From contig MHBC01000042.1 in assembly GCA_001804735.1 (NCBI GenBank), forward strand, positions 10,095 to 43,713: a DNA stretch of 33,619 nt, given 5' to 3'. Below the pieces are notes generated by a model that ran no database searches, was not told where the DNA came from, and saw only the letters and a list, made by a program, of their open reading frames with translations. The first letter of the stretch is position 1, and every line of letters starts with the position of its first letter. A program made the translations under genes and the position numbers. This document shows positions 24,901 to 33,544 of the stretch, piece by piece. This DNA is from Legionellales bacterium RIFCSPHIGHO2_12_FULL_37_14 (lineage in GTDB: Bacteria > Pseudomonadota > Gammaproteobacteria > Legionellales > Legionellaceae).

Positions 24901-25276
24901 GGTTACGGTTTTCAGCTGTTATATTCGCATAATCAAGACCAAGACCTTCAAAATGAATTTTTAGGATCTCTTTAATTGCATTCTCTTTTACAGCTTCAGT
25001 AATTGAGGATGCGTTCTCTGGATAATTTTTTGCTATATCGATAATACTCTTGTCCTCTACAAGCTTATCAAGATTAGGTAATATATTAAGCTCATTGTAT
25101 AAAAATAATAGCATCCTTAACTTGCTGCTAAACTCTTCTTCACTTATATTATTTTTCGTAACATATTCTTTTAACTTTATAACTTCTTTGGCAATAACAT
25201 CATCAAATCTTGTTAAATCAATATCATTTTTTATAATCTCTTTACAATATTGTTGTGCATCTTCTATATCAGGCAT
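21929..25276 (-). CDS. Large eukaryotic-like protein kinase (long paralog), putative effector
   Basis: 1115 residues. The N-terminal 150 residues are predicted mostly helical and of unknown family; a Pro/Gln/Tyr-rich linker follows (about 150-200). A protein-kinase domain occupies about 275-530: glycine loop GEGSFGRV near 285, VAIK-type lysine in VVKREW near 311, catalytic loop HGDLKLNN near 407 (HGD instead of HRD, but Asp, Lys and Asn kept), metal-binding DFG near 427 and an activation-loop end GTPGYLPG. Activity is plausible. About 550 residues of helical sequence follow, ending in a Pro/Ser/Glu-rich tail. No signal peptide or membrane segment. AAGGAG precedes the ATG at 25276. Size, domain and duplication resemble effectors of intracellular Legionellales; no secretion genes are in this window to support that. 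Confidence 0.8.
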   Translation of the reverse strand: MPDIEDAQQYCKEIIKNDIDLTRFDDVIAKEVIKLKEYVTKNNISEEEFSSKLRMLLFLYNELNILPNLDKLVEDKSIIDIAKNYPENASSITEAVKENAIKEILKIHFEGLGLDYANITAENRNQMLRLIYTENNEEKKDKGLMSYSDTSDYRPVSYYRQYTQYSQTIPDPQRPQNPQNLQTTEVLQHSQEPKEKKNASGLISDLDVLIKEFNVTRGNSPEEKERCIRDLVAKKTAEAEEYFRKNPNDNKMRREKTNDDCSVIRIKNGDEYETYLMATHGNDLGEGSFGRVKLAVRLSPKDDSLSLYVVKREWSNTELQQQEADTLSQFGLMQGEKMERTSTTTKREINKIQVVEPHKFYTVMPYLGKELYKELGSKSFSEDQKLDIAINVALEINKLHTEKQYAHGDLKLNNILLDANNAVRLIDFGFAKPINSPFLSGRISGTPGYLPGFLWTGNHFANTPMVNHYWQNLGNYEAVDVFALKRTINQDYLSKRRGLVNVGDFWQTNRVLANMLDTIDEDVAVRRKDTAAMLAANLILHRLNIYPLCTLSDEDSKKIVKLYEDKDLLNKHEVIAQELAKMYDPNIAEAGEILQRYLNVQPGRIEINREFAEEVIKAAQEKDKNVAKNKLQQLFFWRENMQHTIASDLLLFRENLFPPDYPHQNLDLVSYQNIERQIIKENLENLFFKNNALNIDISNIAPETYTMMADAIRTATDPLKIKVKLLFIYLDIKNLDFPIKTQDQYDQMIRAYQQASEAAPPGSSKETILEAQRQAVKGYMLYTHFAPKVGISNAYVDFANVDFSNICKCYDKYLVEYSANSNSPANTNALNAKMGKIVEIQLASLIFMREFIDADFLYNTLSENELAGLARDCNLLIRYGIPDTKHPDYQKSLTAQQKKLIEQIKYQVSSAQVIAELKTKYNLTIPATYITPERVKILQEAIKTNDNPDSAYKILLSFLKLDGALEMDDVDILKEAITQDYSMNMRMNYSEMRNYIAYRYISHSLGFMSVDDEERKACALVFDCYKDFPKANRPQFKEVLQAVKSVFDRYNNLPFNLNLAITQAVAATAKDPQAVVQSEARANVEFFANKAPTTSPSPGEAPDAKVTEPKGNTHN

Positions 25277-25388
25277 GCCAACTCCTTATATTGATAATAT
25301 TATTTCCATTTGTAAAATAATAAATTCAATATATTAAAATAGCATCATATTTTATAATTATAGAACATAATAAAGATATTAGGTAACT
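25272..25388. repeat. Upstream region of kinase genes, copy 1 of 2
   Basis: These 117 bases (from the first codons of the long kinase gene leftwards to 25388) recur at 28135-28251 with three substitutions and no indel. They should hold the promoter, read on the minus strand. Both copies keep an AT-rich inverted repeat, TATTATTT (25298-25305) and AAATAATA (25315-25322), around a nine-base loop, a possible operator. No consensus -35/-10 pair stands out. Confidence 0.85.
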
Positions 25389-25397
25389 GTAGTAGGT

Positions 25398-28139
25398 CTA
25401 TGGTCTTCTATTATTAGGTTCAGTAACTTGAGCGTCAGGCTCTTCTCCTGGTGATGGTGTTGTTCGTGCATTGTTTGCAAAAAAACCCATATTCGCTCTA
25501 GCCTCACTCTGAACAACTGCTTGTGGGTCTTTAGCAGTAGCTGCTACAGCCTGAGTTATAGCCAAGGCTAGATCGAACCTATTCCCTATTGGTAAATTGT
25601 TATATCGTTCAAAGACACTTTTTACTGCTTGCAGTACTTCTTCAAATTTAGGCCTTTTGTCCTCTGGTATTGCACTATAACGGTCAAACACCAGAGTGCA
25701 GACATTCGCTACCTCACTATAGTCTTTCGTAACAACGCGATTATATGATAAATATTTGAAGGCAATGTAACTGCGCATTTCACTATAATTGTTGTTATAT
25801 TTAATCAAACTAGAATAATCGTCGAGGATGGATATTTTAACTATATCATCATCATCCACATCAATGGCGCCATCGAGCTTTAAAACGGATAATAGAATGT
25901 TATAAGCTGAATTTGGATTATCATTAGCTTTAATAGCATCTTGCAAAATTTTCAATCTTTCAGGTGTAATATATTTATCCGGTATAATTAAATTATATTT
26001 TGTTTTTAGAAAGGCAATAACCTGCATTGATGTAACTTGGTATATAATTTTCTCTATTAAGTTTTTTTGCTGATCAGTCAGACTTTCTTGATAGTTAGGT
26101 TTTGTTGTGTCTGGAATTCCATAACTTATAAGAAGTTGAAAATCGAGCACCAGTGCTGTTAATTCACTCTCAGATAGGGTGTTATAAAGAAAATCAGCAT
26201 CAATAAACTGGCGCATATAAATTAAGCTAGCCAGTTGAATGTCTATTATTTTGCCAATCTTTGCATTTAGGGCGTTATTATTATCAGGTGAATTGGAGTT
26301 AACAAAATATTCTCCTAAATATTTGTCGTAACATTTACACATATTGTAAAAATCAACGTCAGCAAAGTCAGCATAGGCATTAGGTATTCTTCCCATTGGT
26401 GCAAAATTTGTATAAAGCATGCAACCCTTTACAGCCTGTCTTTGGGCCTCTAAAATATCCTCTTCAGAGCTTCCAGGAGGAGCGGCTTCCCTTGCTTTAT
26501 TGCAGGCTATGATCATTTGATCGAATTGATCTTGGGTTTGAATAGGGAAATCGTAATTTTTTATATCTAAATAAATAAATAATAGTTTAAGTTTAAATTT
26601 GAGAGGATCTTTTTCTGTACTAATAAGATCAGCCATCTTAGTATAAGTTTCGGGTAATATTTTACTAGTATCTATATTGAGCGAATCATTCTTAGAAAAA
26701 AGATTTACCAAATTTTCTTTAATAATTTGCCGTACTATATTTTTAGAAGAGAATAAGACTAAATTTTGTTGCGGATAGTCAGGAGGAAATAAATTTTCCC
26801 TAAACAATAATAAATCACTTGAAACAGTATGATCCATATATTCATGCCAAAAGAAAAGTTGCTGTAATTTATTCTTTGCTACATCTTTATCTTTTTCTTG
26901 CGCCGCTTTAATAACCTCTTCAGCAAACTCAAGGCTAATTTCAATTCTTCCTGGTTGAATCTGTAGAGATTGCTGTAATATTTTCCCAGCTTCAGCAATT
27001 TTTGGATCATACATTTTAGCTAATTCTTGAGCTATAACTTCATGTTTATTTAATAAGTCTTTATCTTCATATAGTTTAATTATTTTCTTACTATCCTCAT
27101 CTGATAAAGTGCATAATGGATAAATATTTAAGCGGTGCAAAATCAGATTTGCTGCTAACATTGCTGCGGTATCTTTTCTACCTACTGCTACATCCTCTGC
27201 TAATGTATTCAGCATATTGGCTAGAACGCGATTTATTTGCCAAATATCATCCACGTTGACTAAACCGATTCCTTCGTATAATTTTTCTTGAGTTATTGTC
27301 CTTTTAAGGGCAAATACATCAACAGCCTCATAGCTGCCTAGATTACTCCAATAATGTTGAAGCATAGGAGTAGCTTTTGAATGATTTCCGATCCTGACAA
27401 ATTCACCAGGCAAATACCGAGACGTTCCTTCGATTGCGTAGCTTAAGAATTGTGAGTTAATTGGTTTGGCAAAACCAAAATCAATTAGCCTGACTGCATT
27501 ATTTGCATCTAGCAAAACATTTTGTAACTTAAGATCGCCATGCGCATACTTTTTCTCGGTATGCAATTTATTAACTTCTAAAGCCACATTGATGGCTATG
27601 TCTAATTTTTGATCTTCGGTAAAACTAGTAGTCAATAATTCTTGAAGTAACTCGTTGCCAAGATAAGGCATAACAGTATAGAATTTATGTGGCTCTTCTA
27701 CTTGAGTTTTATTAGTAGTTGAGGTCCTTTCCATTTTTTCGCCCTGCATAAGCCCAAATTGCTTTAATATATCTGACTCCTGCTGCTGAAGTTCAGTATT
27801 AGTCCACTCTCTTTTAACAGCAAATAGGCTTAAATTCTCATCTTTAGGCGAAAGGCGTACCGCTAATTTAACCCGTCCAAATCCACCCGCCCCTAAGTTA
27901 TTTCCATGAGTTGCCATTAAATAAGTTTCATAATGATTGCCATTTTTAATCCTGATGACCGAACAGTCCTCATCATTTTTATCACGCCGCATTTTGTTAT
28001 CATCTGGATGTAACCTAAAATACTCTTCGGCCTGCATGGTTTTTTTAGCCACAAGATCTCTAATCCTACGTTCCTTTTCTTTAAGAGAATTAGCTTTTTC
28101 TAAATTAAACTCTTTAATTAGAATATCTAAATCTGGCAT
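25398..28139 (-). CDS. Large eukaryotic-like protein kinase (short paralog), putative effector
   Basis: 913 residues, collinear paralog of the gene downstream of it from about residue 203 of that protein to the end. The first three codons (Met-Pro-Asp) match the start of the long paralog; the next residues (LDILIKEFN) match its residue 206 onwards, so about 200 N-terminal residues are absent. Kinase landmarks: GAGGFGRV near 84, AVKREW near 108, HGDLKLQN, IDFGFAK, and GTSRYLPG. The activation segment after DFG differs strongly from the paralog while flanking parts are nearly identical, suggesting different substrates. The long helical C-terminal half and the PSPGEEPDAQVTEP tail are conserved. 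GGGAG precedes the ATG at 28139. Confidence 0.8.
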   Translation of the reverse strand: MPDLDILIKEFNLEKANSLKEKERRIRDLVAKKTMQAEEYFRLHPDDNKMRRDKNDEDCSVIRIKNGNHYETYLMATHGNNLGAGGFGRVKLAVRLSPKDENLSLFAVKREWTNTELQQQESDILKQFGLMQGEKMERTSTTNKTQVEEPHKFYTVMPYLGNELLQELLTTSFTEDQKLDIAINVALEVNKLHTEKKYAHGDLKLQNVLLDANNAVRLIDFGFAKPINSQFLSYAIEGTSRYLPGEFVRIGNHSKATPMLQHYWSNLGSYEAVDVFALKRTITQEKLYEGIGLVNVDDIWQINRVLANMLNTLAEDVAVGRKDTAAMLAANLILHRLNIYPLCTLSDEDSKKIIKLYEDKDLLNKHEVIAQELAKMYDPKIAEAGKILQQSLQIQPGRIEISLEFAEEVIKAAQEKDKDVAKNKLQQLFFWHEYMDHTVSSDLLLFRENLFPPDYPQQNLVLFSSKNIVRQIIKENLVNLFSKNDSLNIDTSKILPETYTKMADLISTEKDPLKFKLKLLFIYLDIKNYDFPIQTQDQFDQMIIACNKAREAAPPGSSEEDILEAQRQAVKGCMLYTNFAPMGRIPNAYADFADVDFYNMCKCYDKYLGEYFVNSNSPDNNNALNAKIGKIIDIQLASLIYMRQFIDADFLYNTLSESELTALVLDFQLLISYGIPDTTKPNYQESLTDQQKNLIEKIIYQVTSMQVIAFLKTKYNLIIPDKYITPERLKILQDAIKANDNPNSAYNILLSVLKLDGAIDVDDDDIVKISILDDYSSLIKYNNNYSEMRSYIAFKYLSYNRVVTKDYSEVANVCTLVFDRYSAIPEDKRPKFEEVLQAVKSVFERYNNLPIGNRFDLALAITQAVAATAKDPQAVVQSEARANMGFFANNARTTPSPGEEPDAQVTEPNNRRP

Positions 28140-28251
28140 GCCAACTCCCTATATTGATAATATTATTTCCATTTGTAAAATAATAAATTCAATATATTAA
28201 AATAGCATCATATTTTATAATTATAGAACATAACAAAGTTATTAGGTAACT
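28135..28251. repeat. Upstream region of kinase genes, copy 2 of 2
   Basis: Near-identical to 25272-25388 at an exact offset of 2863 bases (three differences in 117). It spans the first codons of the short kinase gene, its ribosome-binding site and its whole upstream non-coding region, ending at the stop codon of the ankyrin/GT gene. The inverted repeat TATTATTT/AAATAATA is at 28161-28168 and 28178-28185. Confidence 0.85.
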
Positions 28252-30856
28252 ACCTAAAAGACAGATCCATCTCCCTCGCTGCGCTCGGGTTCGGGATAAC
28301 GTGGTGGGTAATAGCTTGGGCTTTTGCTTGGTGTAATTGATGTATCTCATCTATTTTATCTGGCAAAGTTCTATACAAATTTGGTATAAGATGTCTTAAT
28401 TTTTCGCTCTCAGCTAGTAATTCATCCTCAAGCTCATTAAAGAGATTATAAAGAACTTCTATTTTAAGCATCTTCTCTAGGGAAAGATCATTCAAATTAA
28501 AGTTGTCTAAGTCCTGTTTTTGCTCAAAGTAAACATTTAATAAATGATACAAACGAAATAAACAATTTTCTTTGGCAAAATTAACTAAATTATCCGCTAA
28601 ATCTTCTTTCCAAGGCATTGGTTGATAAAAGAAAAGTACCCCTAGAGCTATCGCTTCACCTAAAGATTGATCACCTGTTATTAAAATCGGATTACCCATA
28701 TGTTTACAGGTAGCCATACAGGCGAGCATAGCAGGATGACTTAAAGGAAAAGGATTAAATAACCTAACTTTGGTGAACCCTGTTGGAGAATAATTATCGT
28801 TTGTTGGTTCATTTACATTGTTTATGAGAAGAATACTGTTAATAGAGCTATCTTTGTTAACTAACTTAAGCAATTTTTCCTGAATGGCATCACTCATAGG
28901 CGCTACTAAATCAATAGTTCGCCAAGCATTTTCTGCTATAGATTTTTTTATACATAAATAGAAAAAATGCGCCAATCTGTCTTCATACTCATTTTCTTCT
29001 TTATTAACGTAGGCAAAAAATAAGTTATTGTTTAGTTTATACTCAGCAAAATTTCTTCCATTAAAAAGGGAGTTAATCCAAGAATCGTTTATTTGGGTAA
29101 GGTTAGATTGCATTTGATTGCCATCATCGAGATATATACCAATGTTACTAATGTTTTTTAGTTGCTGAGTTGCTTTATCTTGTGTTTGGGTAACTCCAAG
29201 CCCTGTGTAAATAAAATGCACATTGGATGATGCCGGTAACCTTCTATCTAAATATTCACTAACAAAATTATATTCAGAAGCTAGAATAGTTAATTTATTA
29301 AATCGTAAGATTATGGGGTAATCATTGGTTAGAAACTCAATAGTAGGGTAAGAAATAATTAGTTCAGTATTTTTAAGGGTGGTTTTTTCTGCTTCAATTA
29401 TCTTATTCCAAGCATAAGTATCACTTTGATAACATCTAATGACTAAGCCTGGCCACTCTGACTCTAGTGGCAGAATGTCTGAGATAAAAAGGTTTGGCTT
29501 GTCATATCTAATAATCCAATCAACCATGTAGTTTCTTTTAATTAATGCTTTTGCAAGCCTTGCAGCGCTTGCAGCATCGCCAAGAGTTCCCGAAGGAGCT
29601 ACAGTTAACAAAACAACTTTCTTGGGATATAAATAAAAAATATTGCTGGGCTCAGTAGGTCTCACTTGTAAAGTATTCATTACCGCAATTTGCCCATGAT
29701 GCTTTGCAAGATTATATAAATAAATTTTATATTCTTCTGTAAGTGGATATCTTGCTATTAACTTAAGCGCCGTTTTAGGTTTTTCACAATAAATAGCAAG
29801 ATCAATCGCTCTACTACCATTTTTATCCATTAAGTCAATATTGATGTTTAAATTAAGCAATAGATCAAGCATGGTTGCATAAACATTATCATTAATGCTG
29901 CTATTTTTAATTAACGCCATTAAGAGCGTTTGCCCATTTTCATCAGTTATATTGGCGTTTATCCTCGAAAGTAAATTTTCAAAAGCAAAAACTAAACCGT
30001 ATTTTAGGTTTTCTTGCGTTATGCTTTTTAGGATATAAAATAATACCTCATTACAAGTTTCAGGCAGTAGTTCTGCAGTTAATTCATGATCAACGATCGC
30101 GCCAATGAACGCGCTATCATCTATTTTCATAGCAAATTTAACTGCGCAATCGATAAAATGTCTTAATTCCTCACCTTTTTGGGCTGCCTCCATATCAAAT
30201 TTAATTGCTTTAAATATAAAATATAAAGGAGTTGGCTCCCCTAAACGGTAAGGAAATTTCTTGCTTAAACTAGCATAGATATAAGCTAGTAAGCTTATTG
30301 ATAAATATTCTCCTTTAAGCAAATTTTGATTTGCCCTAAAAAAATCTATTAATATTCTGCAATGAATTTTTACATTTGGACTTTGCATAGAAGTGTTGAA
30401 CAAAGATAAGTTTTTCAACCCATCAATTGCTTCACTAAATTTTTTATCGAGAAAATATAATTGCATATTTTTATGCGATAACGCTGCCACAACATTTCCA
30501 TTCGTAAGAATACCCATATCGTGAAGATATATAAGAAAATCAAAAATACTTTTAGCCTTAGGATGATTTACCATGAAATTACTACCTGCATCTAAAGCTA
30601 AGACTAAATAGTCAAGATCAACATTAATTACTGCAGCAACGCTGCCTTGCGTAAGGATGCTAGCATTGGAAAGCTTGGTTATGATGTTTAATAATTTGCG
30701 TTTCTGATAAAGATCAAACTGTCTAGCGTCAGGTAAGGTTACTCCTGATGCTTGCAAGATATTAGCTATACTAGCGCTAAGACATGTGTCGCAGTTATTG
30801 CAATTTCCGGCACATCTTCTAGAATCTTCGGCTTGTGTACAATTTTCATTAGCCAT
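28250..30856 (-). CDS. Ankyrin-repeat protein with GT-B glycosyltransferase-like half, putative effector
   Basis: 868 residues from the ATG at 30856 (a TTG at 30871 would add five; neither has a clear ribosome-binding site). The N-terminus has a cysteine cluster, CAGNCNNCDTC, spaced like a metal site. A helical region follows to about 295, then two or three ankyrin-like repeats (about 300-370; DENGQTLLMALI and DKNGSRAIDLAI). From about 412 a GT-B-like fold begins with VVLLTVAPSGTLGDAASAA and RLAKALIKRNYMVDW; near 725-750 GNPILITGDQSLGEAIALG looks like the donor-binding segment of such transferases. The final 15 residues (IPNPSAAREMDLSFR) are encoded by a GC-rich repeat-like block. Enzyme activity and donor sugar are unknown; the combination suggests a host-directed protein. 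It is divergent from uvrA. Confidence 0.7.
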   Translation of the reverse strand: MANENCTQAEDSRRCAGNCNNCDTCLSASIANILQASGVTLPDARQFDLYQKRKLLNIITKLSNASILTQGSVAAVINVDLDYLVLALDAGSNFMVNHPKAKSIFDFLIYLHDMGILTNGNVVAALSHKNMQLYFLDKKFSEAIDGLKNLSLFNTSMQSPNVKIHCRILIDFFRANQNLLKGEYLSISLLAYIYASLSKKFPYRLGEPTPLYFIFKAIKFDMEAAQKGEELRHFIDCAVKFAMKIDDSAFIGAIVDHELTAELLPETCNEVLFYILKSITQENLKYGLVFAFENLLSRINANITDENGQTLLMALIKNSSINDNVYATMLDLLLNLNINIDLMDKNGSRAIDLAIYCEKPKTALKLIARYPLTEEYKIYLYNLAKHHGQIAVMNTLQVRPTEPSNIFYLYPKKVVLLTVAPSGTLGDAASAARLAKALIKRNYMVDWIIRYDKPNLFISDILPLESEWPGLVIRCYQSDTYAWNKIIEAEKTTLKNTELIISYPTIEFLTNDYPIILRFNKLTILASEYNFVSEYLDRRLPASSNVHFIYTGLGVTQTQDKATQQLKNISNIGIYLDDGNQMQSNLTQINDSWINSLFNGRNFAEYKLNNNLFFAYVNKEENEYEDRLAHFFYLCIKKSIAENAWRTIDLVAPMSDAIQEKLLKLVNKDSSINSILLINNVNEPTNDNYSPTGFTKVRLFNPFPLSHPAMLACMATCKHMGNPILITGDQSLGEAIALGVLFFYQPMPWKEDLADNLVNFAKENCLFRLYHLLNVYFEQKQDLDNFNLNDLSLEKMLKIEVLYNLFNELEDELLAESEKLRHLIPNLYRTLPDKIDEIHQLHQAKAQAITHHVIPNPSAAREMDLSFR
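28268..28308. repeat. GC-rich block, possible dispersed repeat at a gene end
   Basis: A GC-rich stretch (containing CTCGCTGCGCTCGGGTTCGG) abruptly interrupts AT-rich DNA and encodes the last residues of the ankyrin/GT protein. The encoded IPNPSAARE peptide has the look of translated intergenic repeats seen in other intracellular bacteria. Only one copy is in this window, so repeat status is inferred. Confidence 0.4.
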
Positions 30857-30936
30857 GATATGTTTATACAATCAGTTTGCTGCATATATTATCACACAAT
30901 ATACTTTTAGCAACTAATGAACATTGAGTGTACTAC

Positions 30937-30942
30937 TATAAT
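30937..30942 (+). promoter_or_regulatory. Putative -10 element for uvrA
   Basis: A consensus TATAAT lies 20 bases upstream of the uvrA start codon. No good -35 hexamer is found at the usual distance, and no LexA-type CTG-N10-CAG operator is visible, in contrast to SOS-controlled uvrA genes. Confidence 0.4.
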
Positions 30943-30962
30943 TATTACTTGGATACTTAGCT

Positions 30963-33521
30963 TTGGCAGAGAATGATCATTTAAACACCATTAAAATTCG
31001 TAAAGCACGGACCCATAACTTAAAAAACATTGACGTCGATATTCCGCGTAACAGTTTTACAGTTATTACCGGTTTATCAGGATCAGGAAAATCTTCCCTC
31101 GCCTTTGACACCCTGTACGCCGAAGGTCAAAGAAGATATGTGGAGTCACTTTCAGCATACGCAAGGCAATTTTTATCAATGATGGAAAAGCCCGATGTTG
31201 ATCTTATTGAAGGCTTATCCCCTGCTATTGCAATTGAGCAAAAAGCAACCTCGCATAATCCCCGCTCAACAGTAGGCACTATAACTGAAATTTATGATTA
31301 TTTACGTTTACTATTTGCCCGTGCAGGAGAAGCACGTTGCCCTACCCATAACTTATCTCTAAATGCTAAAACGGTAAGCCAAATGGTTGATGAAGTTTTA
31401 ACGCTCCCTAAAGAGGCAAAAGCTATGATTCTTGCACCTATTGTCCAAGAAAGAAAAGGCGAACATGTGCAAAAATTAAAACAACTTCAAGCCCAAGGTT
31501 TTGTGAAAGTTAGAATAAATGGCGAAATTTATGAAATAGATTCTCCCCCTACGCTGGCTTTGCATGAAAAACACAATATAGAAGTTGTTGTTGATCGTTT
31601 TCGCATCAAAGAAGAACTTGCCCAACGCTTAAGTGAATCATTTGAAACTGCCTTAAAACTAGCAGATGGCTTAGTTTTCGTTGTTGCTATGGAGAATGAA
31701 TTTCCTGATCTTATCCTCTCAGCAAAATATGCTTGCCCTAAGTGTGGCTTTAATATTAGTGAACTTGAGGTTAGATTATTTTCTTTTAATAGCCCTAAAG
31801 GAGCCTGTCCTGATTGTGATGGGCTTGGGGTTAATTATATTATTGATAAAGACACAAAGCCTTTATATGGACGTGAGGAAAAAACCAAATATTTATTTTA
31901 TAAAATTTGTCCAGGATGTAATGGTTCAAGGTTAAGCATTGCGGCACGTTCGGTTTTTGTGGCGCATAAATCAATGCCGCAATTAGTTAATATGCCTATT
32001 GATGAGTTACTTAATTTTTTTACTTCCTTAAAATTAGAAGGCGCACGCGGCACCATTGCTAGCAAAATCAATCAAGAAATAACCTCTCGCTTAAGTTTTT
32101 TAAATGAAGTTGGCTTAGCATACTTAACTTTAAATCGATCTGCTGAAACTTTATCTGGAGGTGAAGCGCAAAGAATTAGGCTTGCAAGCCAAATAGGATC
32201 TGGTTTGGTTGGAGTTATGTACGTACTTGATGAGCCCTCTATTGGTCTTCATCAAAGAGATAACGCAAGACTCCTAAATACCTTAAAAAAACTGCGCGAC
32301 CTTGGGAACACAGTAATTGTGGTTGAACATGATGAAGATGCTATATTGAGCGCTGATAACGTAATAGATATCGGTCCTTTTGCCGGAGTTCATGGTGGGG
32401 AAGTTGTTGCAACTGGGCCTGCTGCTGCATTAAAAAAATGTCCGCAATCTTTAACTGGCCAATATTTAGCCCGCAAGTTAATAATTGCAATTCCTAAAAA
32501 GCTTACCTTTTTTAATAAAGATAAGGTTTTACAATTAAGAGGTGTTAGTTGCCATAACCTTAAAAATATTGACGTTGATATACCTATTGGACTATTCACT
32601 TGTATAACGGGCGTCTCAGGATCAGGAAAATCTAGCTTAATTAATGATACTCTTTATCCTCTAGCAGCAAATAATTTAAATCATAGTGAACATTATATCA
32701 ATGCTGAAATAAAAGCAGTGCATGGGTTTAATTGGCTAGATAATGTAATTGATATTGATCAAAGTCCAATTGGGCGCACTCCCCGCTCAAACCCTGCAAC
32801 CTATACAGGAGTATTTACCCATATTCGCGATCTGTTTGCCCAAACACATGAAGCAAGATCGCGCGGTTATCAGATTGGCAGGTTTAGCTTTAACGTTAAA
32901 GGTGGTAGATGTGAGGCCTGCGAAGGTGAAGGAGTTATTAGAGTTAGCATGCATTTTTTACCCGATGTATTTGTTCCTTGTGACCTTTGTCAAGGTAAAA
33001 GATATAATCGGGAAACCCTTGATATTCTTTATAAGGGAAAGAATATTGATGAAGTGTTAAATTTAACTGTTGAAGAAGCAAGAAGTTTTTTTTCCGCTAT
33101 ACCACAGATCGCGAAAAAATGTCAGACCATGATAGACGTAGGTTTAAGCTATATTCGTCTAGGACAAAGCGCTACAACTTTATCAGGTGGTGAGGCCCAA
33201 AGGATAAAATTATCCAAAGAACTCTCTAAACGCTCCACTGGCCGCACGCTATATATTTTAGATGAACCAACAACTGGTTTACATTTTCATGACGTTAATC
33301 AATTATTAATAGTTCTCCACCGCTTACGCGATCAAGGAAATACCATAATAGTAATTGAACATCATCTAGACGTTATCAAAACAGCAGACTGGATTATAGA
33401 TTTAGGCCCAGAAGGTGGGCATTTAGGTGGTCAAATCATCGCTCAAGGCACCCCAAAAGAAGTAGCAAAAGTAAAACATTCTTACACAGGACAGTTTTTG
33501 AAAAAAATTTTACCCTCTTGA
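30963..33521 (+). CDS. uvrA: Excinuclease ABC subunit A, lacking the insertion-domain region
   Basis: Damage-recognition ATPase of nucleotide excision repair. 852 residues, about 90 short of the usual 940. Both ABC modules are complete: Walker [10 protein letters not shown] and GVSGSGKSS, signatures [13 protein letters not shown] and [13 protein letters not shown], Walker [12 protein letters not shown] and [11 protein letters not shown]. Zinc modules are present (CPKCGF with [16 protein letters not shown] with CDLCQGKR). Between CPDCDGLG and CPGCNGSRL only about 30 residues remain where roughly 125 are usual, which removes the insertion domain. The UvrB-binding region before it looks intact. 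TTG at 30963 is the only start that gives the conserved [11 protein letters not shown] opening; no ATG lies nearby. The reading frame is otherwise unbroken. Confidence 0.93.
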   Translation: MAENDHLNTIKIRKARTHNLKNIDVDIPRNSFTVITGLSGSGKSSLAFDTLYAEGQRRYVESLSAYARQFLSMMEKPDVDLIEGLSPAIAIEQKATSHNPRSTVGTITEIYDYLRLLFARAGEARCPTHNLSLNAKTVSQMVDEVLTLPKEAKAMILAPIVQERKGEHVQKLKQLQAQGFVKVRINGEIYEIDSPPTLALHEKHNIEVVVDRFRIKEELAQRLSESFETALKLADGLVFVVAMENEFPDLILSAKYACPKCGFNISELEVRLFSFNSPKGACPDCDGLGVNYIIDKDTKPLYGREEKTKYLFYKICPGCNGSRLSIAARSVFVAHKSMPQLVNMPIDELLNFFTSLKLEGARGTIASKINQEITSRLSFLNEVGLAYLTLNRSAETLSGGEAQRIRLASQIGSGLVGVMYVLDEPSIGLHQRDNARLLNTLKKLRDLGNTVIVVEHDEDAILSADNVIDIGPFAGVHGGEVVATGPAAALKKCPQSLTGQYLARKLIIAIPKKLTFFNKDKVLQLRGVSCHNLKNIDVDIPIGLFTCITGVSGSGKSSLINDTLYPLAANNLNHSEHYINAEIKAVHGFNWLDNVIDIDQSPIGRTPRSNPATYTGVFTHIRDLFAQTHEARSRGYQIGRFSFNVKGGRCEACEGEGVIRVSMHFLPDVFVPCDLCQGKRYNRETLDILYKGKNIDEVLNLTVEEARSFFSAIPQIAKKCQTMIDVGLSYIRLGQSATTLSGGEAQRIKLSKELSKRSTGRTLYILDEPTTGLHFHDVNQLLIVLHRLRDQGNTIIVIEHHLDVIKTADWIIDLGPEGGHLGGQIIAQGTPKEVAKVKHSYTGQFLKKILPS

Positions 33522-33544
33522 TCCACTAACGTCCATCAAATTCT

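Noticed and set aside
25274-28251. The upstream repeats as ends of an insertion sequence
   Set aside because: They are direct, contain start codons and ribosome-binding sites, and enclose no transposase; tandem gene duplication explains them.
30872-30962. A LexA operator before uvrA
   Set aside because: No CTG-N10-CAG-like palindrome is visible in the divergent region.
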